From contig QKWP01000217.1 of the NCBI GenBank assembly GCA_003550325.1, forward strand, positions 335,828-399,827: 64,000 bases of DNA, given 5' to 3'. Position 1 is the stretch's first letter, and every line of letters starts with the position of its first letter. The position numbers were made by a program, and so were the translations under genes. This DNA is from Gigaspora rosea (lineage: Eukaryota; Glomeromycota; Glomeromycetes; Diversisporales; Gigasporaceae). Under the pieces are notes generated by a model that worked only from the letters and a program-made list of their open reading frames with translations, made no database searches and was not told the DNA's origin. This document shows positions 53,967-63,726 of this stretch, piece after piece.

Positions 53967-55552
53967 ATAATCCTAGGCATGATAGCAAACTACCTGTTGA
54001 CTCAGACAACTGTATTAACAGACCCCTTAAACCCCCTGAACACCCTATAAATTTAGTACCTACCCCTGTATATAGTATAGACACCCTTATCCCCTATGAG
54101 GAATATACGTTGACCCCAACTACTTCATTAAACACAGGTCCTCTTGCTGCAGATCAAGGACTTAAATTTAGACACTTACTTGAGAAATTTGCAGACATTT
54201 TCGCAACAGACATTGATGAATTAGGAAGGACTGACTTAGTTTCTCATCGTATTTTTACAGAAGATGTACCACCCATTCGCTCTAGACCCTATTCTATACC
54301 TCCAAGTGAACAGACATTTATTAAAGAGGAAATCCAACGAATGATGAAACATAAACTTATCCGGCCTTCGAATAGTCCCTGGACTTCCCCTGTTGTTCTA
54401 GTCAAGAAGAAAAATGGCAAACTACGCTTCTGTGTAGACTACCGAAAACTTAACAATGTTACTAAAAAGGATGCATACCCTCTACCTCGTATTGATGAAA
54501 TGTTAAATACTCTTGCTGGATCGCATTGGTTTTCTACTTTGGACCTTGCAAGTGGATATTGGCAAGTAGCTATGCACCCTCGTGATAAAGAAAAGACTGC
54601 TTTTGTAACTCGCTATGGAACTTACGAGTTCAATGTGATGCCTTTTGGACTTTGTAATGCCCCTGCTACGTTCCAAAGACTAATGGACCGAGTTTATGAA
54701 GGGATTGCTTGGAAATTTGTAGTAGTATACTTGGATGATACTATAGTATACTCTCGAACATTCGATGACCACCTGAAGCACTTGAATGAAGTGTTTCGCA
54801 GAATCAAACAAGCTGGATTGCGACTTAATATCGAGAAATGTAACTTTTGGATGCAAAGATTACCCTTCTTAGGCCATATAATTGCACCTAGTGGAATAGC
54901 CCCTGACCCTACCAAAATTGAAGCCGTACAAAAGATCCAACCACCGCAGAATATAACCCAACTTCGCTCATTCTTGGGATTAGCTGGATACTATAGACAA
55001 TTTATCCAAAATTTCTCTGCTATTGCTAAACCCTTAAATCGATTGTTACAAAAAGACGAACCATATCGATGGACCCATATTCAACAGGAAGCTTTTAATG
55101 AACTAAAAGACCGACTTACTGCTGCCCCTATATTAGCCTACCCTAATTTCAGAAAGACCTTTATCTTGGCCACCGATGCTTCTTACTATGGATTTGGTGC
55201 TACTCTCAGTCAATTGGACCAAAATCATAAGGAACACCCCATTGCCTATGCAAGCAAAAGTCTACGAAAAGAAGAAGTAAACTACGGCGCAACTGAACTA
55301 GAATGTGCTACTGTAGTATGGGCAATCGAACACTTTCATAAATACCTAGGCGCTACCAAGTTCATCTTAGTTACAGACCATTCAGCATTGAAATGGCTAC
55401 GTACTTCTGAACCTAAAGGAAGAATTGGAAGATGGATTCTTAAACTCCAACCTTATAACTTTGAAATCTTTCACAAACCTGAAAGAATCCACTCGAATGT
55501 TGATGCTCTATCACGCCTACTGACCCAGACAATTAAATCATCTAAATCATGA
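53957..55552 (+). CDS. Reverse transcriptase-RNase H (element B)
   Basis: The frame is intact from the frameshift site to TGA at 55550-55552. Ty3 RT blocks are in order: ELGRTDLVSHRIFT, KLIRPSNSPWTSPVVLVKKK, RFCVDYRKLNNVTKKDAYPL, FNVMPFGLCNAPATFQRLMD, the catalytic box VVYLDDTIVYS (both Asp present) and FLGHIIAPSGI. RNase H then follows, with ILATDASYYGFGATLSQ, ELECATVVWAIEH and TDHSALKWL, ending VDALSRL. It copies the RNA genome and degrades the RNA strand. The first ATG in frame is within the RT domain, so expression depends on the -1 frameshift upstream. Its stop overlaps the ATG of the integrase part (ATGA). Confidence 0.93.
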   Translation, partial: KFLDNPRHDSKLPVDSDNCINRPLKPPEHPINLVPTPVYSIDTLIPYEEYTLTPTTSLNTGPLAADQGLKFRHLLEKFADIFATDIDELGRTDLVSHRIFTEDVPPIRSRPYSIPPSEQTFIKEEIQRMMKHKLIRPSNSPWTSPVVLVKKKNGKLRFCVDYRKLNNVTKKDAYPLPRIDEMLNTLAGSHWFSTLDLASGYWQVAMHPRDKEKTAFVTRYGTYEFNVMPFGLCNAPATFQRLMDRVYEGIAWKFVVVYLDDTIVYSRTFDDHLKHLNEVFRRIKQAGLRLNIEKCNFWMQRLPFLGHIIAPSGIAPDPTKIEAVQKIQPPQNITQLRSFLGLAGYYRQFIQNFSAIAKPLNRLLQKDEPYRWTHIQQEAFNELKDRLTAAPILAYPNFRKTFILATDASYYGFGATLSQLDQNHKEHPIAYASKSLRKEEVNYGATELECATVVWAIEHFHKYLGATKFILVTDHSALKWLRTSEPKGRIGRWILKLQPYNFEIFHKPERIHSNVDALSRLLTQTIKSSKS

Positions 55553-56840
55553 ATTTAAACCGATATAACCAACTTTATGATTACCTAGAATCAGACAAGT
55601 TACCAGACGAATTTACAGACTATGAAAAGAAACAATTAATTAACCAGGCTAGATATTTTGAAATTAGACATAAACTCTTATACAAGAAGAACTGAAAAGA
55701 TCCAGAACACCCCTTTTGAGTTATTAAATGGACAGAAGTAGAACCGATCCTATACATGATGCATAAACACTCTACTGCTAGACATTTGGGAACTGATACT
55801 ATGTACTATAAAATAGCTGAACGATATTATTGGGATCAAATGTATCGAGACGTCCAAGAATATGTAAAGACTTGTAAAACATGCCAAAAGAGACTTAAAG
55901 GACGCAGAAAAGAACCTCTCCATCCTATCCAAATAGGACGTGCTTTTGAAAGGATTGGAATTGACCTTGTCGGACCCTTACCTATAACTGCTCAAACCAA
56001 TCGTTACATCATTGTTGCTACCGACTATCTGACAAGATGGCCAGAAGCCAAAGCTGTCCCTGATGCTGGAGCCAATACTCTCGCACGATTTATTTTTGAA
56101 GAAATTATCTGTAGATACGGAACCCCAAAGATTATACTCTCTGACCAAGAAAGAAACTTTATTAGCGAAACTATACGGATTCTATGTAAAAAGTTTCTAA
56201 TCAAACATAAATTCTCTTTACCATACCACCCACAGACAAATGGAATAGTTGAAAGACTTAATCGAACATTATGTGAATCTCTCGCGAAAGTAAAAGAAAC
56301 AGATGATTGGGATTTACACATACCTGCTGTTCTCTTAGCTTATCGAACAAAGAGATATTCTACTACTGGTATACTCCATTCCAGTTAGTTTATGGTAGAC
56401 AAGCCACGATACCCATAGAAGCACTTATTCCTGTATATCCTAAAGTAATTAAGGATACAGAAATTAATATACAAGACAGTATATTACAACGAGCTTACGA
56501 ATTAATAGACAAATTACCAACCATACAAAAAGAAGCCCTAGAAAATACTAGAAAATCACAAGAAAAACAGAAAAAGTACATCGATAAAAAGGTGAAAGAA
56601 GAAACCTTTGAAATTGGAGAAAAAGTATAGATAAAAAGAAAAGAAATAGAAATGTCTCGCTCTGCTAAATTTGAGAATAAAAGAATTGGACCCTTTATAA
56701 TTCAAGCGAAATTAAACAATGGTGCTTATAAACTTCGAGATATGAAAGGAAAAACCTTACAGAAATATTATAATAGTGATAGACTTGCTAAATATTATGA
56801 GAAACAGACATGAGAACCTATAATTGTAATTGAAAATTAG
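55549..56840 (+). pseudogene. Integrase with Trp-position stops (element B)
   Basis: The frame opens with ATG at 55549, overlapping the RT stop as ATGA. It then has two TGA codons (55693 and 55717), each where Trp would fit (KN-stop-KDPEHPF-stop-VIKW). The zinc domain has HKHSTARH...CKTCQKR. The core has the first Asp in GIDLVGPLP, the second in ILSDQERNF and Glu in NGIVERLNRT, so the DDE triad is complete. A single-base shift near 56365 moves to the frame YTPFQLVYGRQA. A TAG follows at 56628 (EKV-stop-IKRKE). The C-terminal GPFIIQAKLNNGAYKLRD strands come next, then a TGA at 56811 and the natural TAG at 56838. Confidence 0.87.
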
Positions 56841-56968
56841 AAATTTCTGGAATAAATTTATTGTGAAAGGGAGTGACATTTGTGTAAAACTTTGTACACA
56901 GCCCCACGAAAATCTTCGTATTACACTAACATTTATATAATCCTACACTCCAATTGAAATTTTCTTAA

Positions 56969-57679
56969 AATATTATTAAAAAACTTAAAATAGAATCTAC
57001 CACTCTACAACCCAATACTATACTCGCTCTTTGAAACTTTCTTTCTATTTGGAGACAAGACCCTGCTGCCCAATACAATTTAGGAATTTTTAGTCAAAAT
57101 GTAATCCTATGGGATGTCCAAAATCCAGAACAAGTAATTGATGTTACCCCAAAGGAAGAATCAGAACCCCTTGTCGAACTTAATGAATTACTGCGACCAT
57201 TTGATGAAGACATAGAAGCCCTCTTATCTGAAAAACTGATTGAGAAACCTAAAGCGATAACTCCATTGCTAAAAGACTTGACCCAGACTCTTAACCCTCA
57301 AAAGACCATTCGAACAAATCCTTTTCTTCAAGAAACTTGGACCGCACAAGTTGATAAAATCCTACAAGACCTACCTAAGTTTAAACAATCTCGCCGAGGA
57401 CAAAGACAGGCCGTTGAAGCCCATTATTATTTGGGAACAATAATAGAGAAACAGACCGAACATAGAGACCAAATTAGAGAACAAATTTGAAAGGTAAAAG
57501 GAGACCGGAAAACTCAAGACATCTGGAAAGGAGCCCAGAGAATTAGAAAAATCTTTACAATTTGTTCCAAGGACTTAATGTACCAAACCAATTACCTTTC
57601 TGTGACCCAAGTGACTAAACTGAAAGATGAAGTTTACACCGCTCTATTGGAAGAATTAGAGAAGGAATTTACAGAGTAA
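56969..57679 (+). pseudogene. Extra 3' ORF after integrase (element B)
   Basis: About 236 codons between integrase and the 3' LTR read as one frame with TGA at 57032 and 57488. I do not recognise a family. The sequence is helical and charged (FDEDIEALLSEKLIEKP, TQTLNPQKTIR, RRGQRQAVEAHYYLGTIIEK) and ends LLEELEKEFTE just 21 bp before the LTR. There is no ATG at its beginning. Ty3 elements of some lineages carry additional genes in this place, so it could be an accessory protein, but no function can be assigned. Confidence 0.6.
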
Positions 57680-57687
57680 ATTTTCTT

Positions 57688-57700
57688 AAGGGGACGGAAA
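57688..57700 (+). promoter_or_regulatory. Polypurine tract of element B
   Basis: AAGGGGACGGAAA abuts the 3' LTR. It would prime plus-strand DNA synthesis. It carries one C. Confidence 0.65.
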
Positions 57701-58411
57701 TGTTATAGAACAATAGTTTATTATATTACCTTATTATTTTATTATTTCATTTTTATTATTATATTTTATTATTATATTGTATTATATTATTATCTTAAGA
57801 AGTTAGAATAGTTAATACCGCTTATAACGCTTATACCTATTATAATTCTTATAAAGATTATAACGCTTATAACAATTATCACGCTTATAACGCTTATGAC
57901 GCTTATAGCGCTTACACCGCTTATGACGCTTATGACTCTTATAGTACTTATACTGCTTATAACGCTTATACCGTTTTTAACGCTTATGTTGCTCTTGTAG
58001 ATTATAGTATTTATCATTGTAAATTAACGCTTATAACGCTTATTCTAAAATGTATTTAAAGACACAGAATTTCCCTTAGTCAAACTAGACCAAGACACCC
58101 CACTTCTCTTTATATTTATCATACATCTTGTACTGGGATTTCTTAGGAACAGAAACCTAAGGATAGCCCTATTTTAGATTATTAATAAAGAAACTATTTA
58201 TCTGAATAACACCAAGTTTATTATCAAGTAATAGTAAAATTGATAATTCCTAATTGAATACTCTACCGAACTGCCCTTAGAGAAAAGTATAATTTCTTAC
58301 AGACTAAGGAATTATACCTACCTCTTGGACACTGCTATAAACCAATAAAGGATCCCTGTAGCCATGTCGTTGTTATAGTAAGGAGTAAAAGAAGGCCTCA
58401 CTACTGTAACA
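57701..58411 (+). repeat. 3' LTR of element B (711 bp)
   Basis: Runs from TGTTATAGAAC to CTACTGTAACA, with TG...CA ends. The purine tract AAGGGGACGGAAA directly upstream (57688-57700) is a good polypurine tract. Confidence 0.92.
57810..57985 (+). repeat. CTTATAACG minisatellite in the 3' LTR
   Basis: Same 9-10-bp unit as in the 5' LTR (GCTTATAAC, GCTTATGAC). Unit order differs between the two LTRs, so the array has changed since insertion. Confidence 0.9.
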
Positions 58412-58415
58412 ATAG

Positions 58416-59239
58416 TAATTTTTTTTAATTAGCACTTTTATATTGGTATATTTTAAATATCAAATAAAGCTTTTATACAATTTTAACTTTTTCAAAATAT
58501 AAAATTCTTTAAAAAAATACAAAAAAAAACAAAGTTACATTTTCTAAAAAAAAAGTTTTATTCTCTAAAAAAAACAGAGTTATATTCTCTAAAAAAAACA
58601 AAGTTACATTCTTTAAAAAAAAACAAATAAAAACAAAAAATCAAAGTTACATTTTCTAAAAAAAAAGTTACATTTTTTATAAAAAAAAAACAAAAAAAAA
58701 ACCAAAGATTTATTCTTTTAAAAAAAAAACAATAAAACCAATTTATTTTCTAAAAAAATATTTTATTCTTTAAAATTTTTACTTTATCTTTTTTATTAGC
58801 ACATTTCAAATATAAGATTTATAAAAATTAACCTATTTGTATTCTTTTAAATATACTCTTTTTGACTATTGTTTGTTTTCAAATATAATCTTTTTATCCA
58901 ATACCTACTTTTCAAATATAATTTTTTTTAAAAAAGGGTCTCTATTAGCAATTTTTCAAATATAACTTTATATAGATCGTTTGGGTCCAGTTTCAATTAA
59001 TCTTAAATTTTGATTGTCAAAACTACAGAAAATGAACAATTTTTGGGGCATGCATATAGCAGAAACTTAGATTTTTATAGAAAATCACAGATTATAACAA
59101 TTGCTTTTTAATTTTTATATTTGTCAGACATATTTTTAAAAAGATTCTACCATTTTTGTTAAATATAAAATTAAATACCAAATAATAAAAATTTTCTGAT
59201 TTAAATAACAATTTTAGTATATATGCAATTTAATTTTTC
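58416..59239. repeat. AT-rich spacer with about 30-bp repeats
   Basis: From 58519 to about 58745 a unit AACAAAGTTACATTCTCTAAA recurs six to eight times with homopolymer drift. The rest is AT-rich and non-coding. Confidence 0.75.
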
Positions 59240-59705
59240 AGAACCCTGAAATATATACAGATAGGTAAGGTTGATTATAAAATTACCAAAAATAGGGGTT
59301 GCTTAAAGCCAGGTCCATCACGAAATCTTCTATTTTGCACAACTAATCAAATCAAAAGTTTTTGTTTACACGGAACATCCCGACGAAGCAAAAAAAGTAA
59401 AAATGCGAGAAATACAAAAAACGAGTATCTAAACCTTTCTTGGCCCATTAAGAAAAAATGGCTGGGAGTCGATTTTATATATAGAGCCTTCTAATTTTAG
59501 CACCTATAAGCTCTAAACTGACCCTGACCTTAATGTTAATTTAAATTCATGATGGACCCGGCTTTAAGCGTCCCTCAAAAATAGAAAAATTAGCAGAAAA
59601 AACCTCAAAAATAAGCAAAATTACTATAAATAGAAAAGATTTGCATAAAAATACCAAAAATAAGCAAACTAAAATCTGATCTATCTATGTATATTTTGGG
59701 GACCT
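59240..59705. mobile_element. MITE interrupted by another MITE
   Basis: The inverted ends AGAACCCTGAAATATATAC and TGTATATTTTGGGGACCT match the element at 59975-60155. The interior (AAAATAAGCAAA, AAATAGAAAAGAT) also matches. It is split by the insertion at 59295-59575. The target duplication is not convincing, so this is an old copy. Confidence 0.7.
59295..59575. mobile_element. MITE with AAAGCC ends, 8-bp TSD, copy 2
   Basis: The 281-bp element has ends GGGGTTGCTTAAAGCC and GGCTTTAAGCGTCCCT, with the perfect 8-bp duplication CAAAAATA (59287-59294 and 59576-59583). Same family and length as 29797-30078. Confidence 0.88.
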
Positions 59706-59794
59706 GATTTCTTAAACAAGTTTATTTAAACAAATATTATTAATTTATATAGTAAAATTTAGAGTTTACTATATAGTAACTATTATTAAACCAG

Positions 59795-59950
59795 GTTCAA
59801 CCTGAGTTGGATCAGATCTAAATCAGGTTTGATATGAGGTGAGTCAGACCCAGGTTGGGTTTAATATAGAGTAGATCAAACCTGAATCAGGTTTTGATCC
59901 AAATGGGTTTAACCTGAGCCAGACCCAAACCTAATCCAATTTGATCCATT
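59795..59950. repeat. Imperfect AACCTGAG-type repeats
   Basis: Motifs such as CAGGTTCAACCTGAG, TCAGACCCAGGTTGGG and AACCTGAGCCAGACCC recur in both orientations. It may be a diverged foldback element. Confidence 0.55.
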
Positions 59951-59974
59951 AAGATCTTTATAAGTAAATATGCC

Positions 59975-60155
59975 AGGACTCCGAAATATATATAGATAGG
60001 TTAGGTTAATTATAGGGTTACTAAAAAAGGAAAGATCTGCAGAAAAAAACTTTAAAAATAAGCAAAAAAATTACTATAAATAGAAAAGATCTGCATAAAA
60101 ACCTCAAAAATAAGCAAACTCATACCTGACCTATTTATGTATATTTTGGGGTCCT
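59975..60155. mobile_element. MITE, 181 bp, 8-bp TSD
   Basis: Ends are AGGACTCCGAAATATATATA and TATATTTTGGGGTCCT-like, with inverted homology through GATAGGTTAGG. Flanks AATATGCC and AGTATGCC match at 7 of 8 bases. Confidence 0.8.
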
Positions 60156-60473
60156 AGTATGCCTTAAATCAATAGAAATATAGCCCAATAGAGCCTGTTT
60201 GGTGAGCACAATTTCCTTTATTATATAATATCTTTGTTTTTTTTTACTTTCAAATACTATTTCTATATGGGTTTATTGTCTTTTGAAAAGTGTAGCTTTC
60301 TGCAAGAAACTTTTCTCTGATTCTGTTATATAATCTTAATACTATTTTATTAAGATGTTTTCTATTGCCTGTATATTAAAAATTATTATATTTTTATTCT
60401 TAGTATAAATAGCCCTTTCTGTCTTTGCTTAGAAAAGGTAGCTTTCCCTCTCCTTAGCTTTGTATAGACCTGG

Positions 60474-60941
60474 CTACTTATAATTCATTGGAGTAGAGAC
60501 TTTCTTTCTTTGTATATCTTTTTCTTGATATTTTTGTCCTTCTTGCTTAGAATTACTGGCCTGCAATTTTTTATTATTTGTAGCTTCTAACAAATTCTGA
60601 TTATCTATTCTCTCATTACTAATTTTATATAACTCATGTAATAATAATTGTACAATTGTTCTAGCAGCTTCAATAATCACTATCTTTAAATTTTCTAAAA
60701 GCCCCTTGCTCTATTTGATTGTGCCTTGCCTTTCATTTTCTTAAGAACAATTGTTGTTAGTTTCTTCTATGCACTTCAAATAGTGAATATAAGTTAATCT
60801 TGTTTTATTGTTGGTATTATTAACAATTTCATCTACTTTAGAGGTCAATATCATGTGTGATACTAATATTTGGTTTTCTTTGTTCATGTTTATCTTAAGC
60901 TTTTTTAATGATCTTGTCATATAAGCCCTCCAGATTCTCAA
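60474..60941 (-). pseudogene. Unknown ORF fragments, minus strand
   Basis: Two minus-strand open pieces (60741-60941 and 60474-60680) are Lys/Asn/Gln-rich and not obviously low-complexity (RIWRAYMTRSLKKLK, EAARTIVQLLLHELYKISNERI). They could be the remains of one charged helical protein broken by stops, such as a transposon ORF. I recognise no family. A chance origin in AT-rich DNA is also possible. Confidence 0.25.
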
Positions 60942-61910
60942 TTTTTTAGTCAGTTGAACCTGTATTTATTTCTACTCTCTTTTTTGTCTATTATTAGAAC
61001 AGACACCCTTGCAGATGTGCTATTTGTATTGTAAACCTTATTTTATGTAATATATTTAGTTTATTTTAATTACTGACTGCTAGAAGTAGATCAAGTTTTT
61101 AATGCCCTACTTTTGTTCTTATGAAACTTTCTGTCAAAAGCAATTAAAACAATTAAAAAATATTTTGGCCAGAAATACTCAAAATAAAAAAATTTTATTT
61201 ATAAATGGGCACCTTTTATAGGTAAGTGGATAGTGAAATTATTGGTTTTTAGACCACAACTATATATCAAAATTTCAATAGCCCATATGAATAGTTTTTT
61301 GAATAACATTATTTCATCTATTGGATAAGTTTTCTATGTTTATGCTATCACTAGCATTAGTGGCTTTTATTTTAATTGGCTAATTTTTGTAAATCATTTT
61401 GTAATATAACAATATTTGATTGGCTAATAGAAAATAAGTTTGAAGTAAAAAAAATGTAGAAAATTTTAAACAAAATGATATATTTAAATTGCCAAATGCA
61501 TATCTAGTTAAATTAATAAAAAAATTAATGCTATTGAGCTTAACAAATTTTTTAAAAACATATAGAATCAAATTACTTACTAAAATTATTTACATAGTAC
61601 ATAGCTTAATTATCAAAACAATAAATAAAAAAAAACTAAATTGAAAACTATCAAAGCATAATATATGCCTATGAAGAGCATGGATAGCATAAAAACCAAA
61701 CTAAGTATAATCATACATATTCTTACATATCTATGCTCAATATGTTGTTGCTTTTAAAAAATTAGTTGAATAACTCTATATTCCGAAAAATATTAAAGAA
61801 ATTGACTATAAATATTATTGTTTAAATTGCTATTTTTAAGTTAAAAAAAATCTAACACTTGTTAGCAAAGGTACAATTTACCTTGCTAATTACTAAATTA
61901 CTTTAACTTA
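60942..61910. other. Gene-free AT-rich DNA
   Basis: Nothing supportable was found in this stretch. Confidence 0.45.
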
Positions 61911-62669
61911 TAAATAGAGTTGTTAATGGAGTACTCCAAGCATTAAAAAATTGGTAGCAATTATTTCATCAACAATCACTACAAGACACACCATTTTACT
62001 AACAAATTATTCAAGTTTATTTTACCAATAGTTTATTTTATTGAAGCTCATTTTACTAACAAAGTAATTCTGGCATTGTCATTAGGATCAGGGTAGAATT
62101 AGAGTAAATTAGGGTTAAAGTTAGTGTGCTTTATAGAAAAAACTTGTTGGTAAAATGGCTTTGGTGAAATGAACTGTCAGTAAAATGAATTCGTCAGTGA
62201 ATAATTTTTTGGTAGAATGAGGTATCTATAAATTAATTGTTAGTGAAATAATATGGACCTGTTAAAAATGGGTTTGTATTATTTCGCCTACAATCACTTT
62301 ACTGACATAACATTTTACTGACAAATACTTACTAACAAGTTCATTTTACTGACAGTTTGTTTCACCAAAGTTCATTTCACCAACAAATTTTTTTTCAAAA
62401 AGCACACTAGCTTTAGCCCTAATTTTACCCAATTCTACCCTAACCCTAACAACAATAACCAGAATTACTTTGTTGATGAAATGAGCTTTGGTGAAATTAA
62501 CTTTTGGTAAAATGAACTTGTCAGTGAATAATTGTTGGTGAAATGTTATGTTGGCGAAGTGATTGTTGATTAATTGATTGCCATATATTAAAAACTTATA
62601 GCACACATCTGGAGTGCTCTGGAGTGGATTAATATGTTTTATGAGTGCTCCATTAACAACTTTACTTAT
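61911..62669. mobile_element. Compound foldback element (about 760 bp)
   Basis: Outer arms pair AGAGTTGTTAATGGAGTACTCC (from about 61916) with GAGTGCTCCATTAACAACTTT. Inside are two adjacent palindromic units (about 61960-62255 and 62275-62580). Both are built from CATTTTACTAACAAA/TTTGTTGGTAAAATG motifs and have TTAGGGTTA or CCCTAACCCTAAC in their loops. No coding capacity is credible. Confidence 0.75.
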
Positions 62670-62949
62670 GAGGCCAAAGAGCAAGCCCTATCACTAACTT
62701 CTGGATTATTTATCTTTTCTCCAGATTATTTTTACTGTAGATAAAATATAAGGTGTAGTTTCCATATCCTTTGCCAATTCATTTTTATAGCTGCCAATCT
62801 GTTTAAAGTTAGATAATATATGCAGTGTTATATATCTTCCTCAGTATTGGCATAATAATTTTACTGTTATATGATAGTAAAAATTTTGGAAGTCTATTTA
62901 GATTAGGATTAGAGTCAGGATTAGGATTAGTTTTTAAGGACTTTAATGG

Positions 62950-63080
62950 TAAAATCTAGTGGTTTGACCCGTGTGAGTGTCACCTGGGTCACCTGCGGGT
63001 GGGTGGGTGACCCAGGTCAAGTTTTAACAGCTTGGATGAGAACGGGTGGGTCAACCCATGGTCACCCACGGGCAAAGACA
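62950..63080. repeat. GGGTGGGTGACCC inverted repeats
   Basis: Several copies of GGGTGGGTGACCC-like motifs occur in both orientations in a locally GC-rich patch. Probably the remnant of a transposon end; no boundaries were defined. Confidence 0.5.
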
Positions 63081-63234
63081 GGACCGGGAAATCTTTATTA
63101 TAGGTCCCCGCCATATCATTTTTAATTATAATTTTTGCGAATTAGGTTTTTTTCTAATTAAGCGAATCAGTTTTACGAACACCTTAATAAGTGATAATAA
63201 TACTAATCATTTTTTGGTCGGATACCTTATGTAA

Positions 63235-63726
63235 TTAAAATAAGAATTATATAAATTTGTAATTTTATATACAAAAACAAATTCAGAACTGAAAGACAAC
63301 TCTTCCCAATGATCATTCGGACCAAAATTCTAGCTAAGGAATTTAGAAGATATACCACAAAGTGGTATAACAAGTATACCTAGTAGGCTTAAATAAACTT
63401 AGAGAAAATAGTTTTCTAACATGAGTTACATAAAAGCAAAAATTGGAGACGACGATATTTTTAGAGATTTCTTTCAAAAACAACTTTTTAAAAAAATTTT
63501 TGACAAAAAGTGGGCAAGTGCAGTTACCCTATTATACAAATCTCTGTTTACAACAACAAACACGTAAATCAAAACAAAGACCAAAGCAAGAAATCTCCAA
63601 ACCTGTTGAATAAATAAACAAACACGTTATCGGAAATAACTATTACTAATAAGTAGTAATAAAGAAATAAACATTAGAATTAAAACAACTTAATAATAGA
63701 AATCTTTTAAAAAGATAAAACCTAAA
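63235..63726. other. Gene-free AT-rich DNA upstream of the edge ORF
   Basis: No gene recognised. It may hold the promoter of the ORF starting at 63727. Confidence 0.4.

Larger units (their letters stand above)
49005..58411 (+). mobile_element. Ty3-type LTR retrotransposon B
   Basis: The 9,407-bp element has LTRs of 700 and 711 bp ending CTACT(A/G)TAACA. ATAG flanks it on both sides (49001-49004 and 58412-58415). The order is gag, protease with an added zinc-knuckle region, RT-RNase H, integrase and an extra 3' ORF. RT-RNase H is intact and integrase keeps its DDE residues. Damage consists of two probable frameshifts, in gag and integrase, plus nine in-frame stops, nearly all at tryptophan positions. 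Relative to element A it is younger and distinct in coding sequence, though both have LTRs ending TAACA and 4-bp duplications. Confidence 0.93.

Noticed and set aside
49005..58411. Use of a genetic code with TGA as Trp
   Set aside because: About 32 TGG codons and two TAG codons at Trp-like positions occur in the same element, and the host protease gene shows no TGA in frame. G-to-A mutation explains the pattern more simply, although recoding is left open as a finding.
62346..62684. 112-codon minus-strand frame
   Set aside because: It lies within the palindromic foldback element and consists of repeated GTAAAATGA-type motifs.
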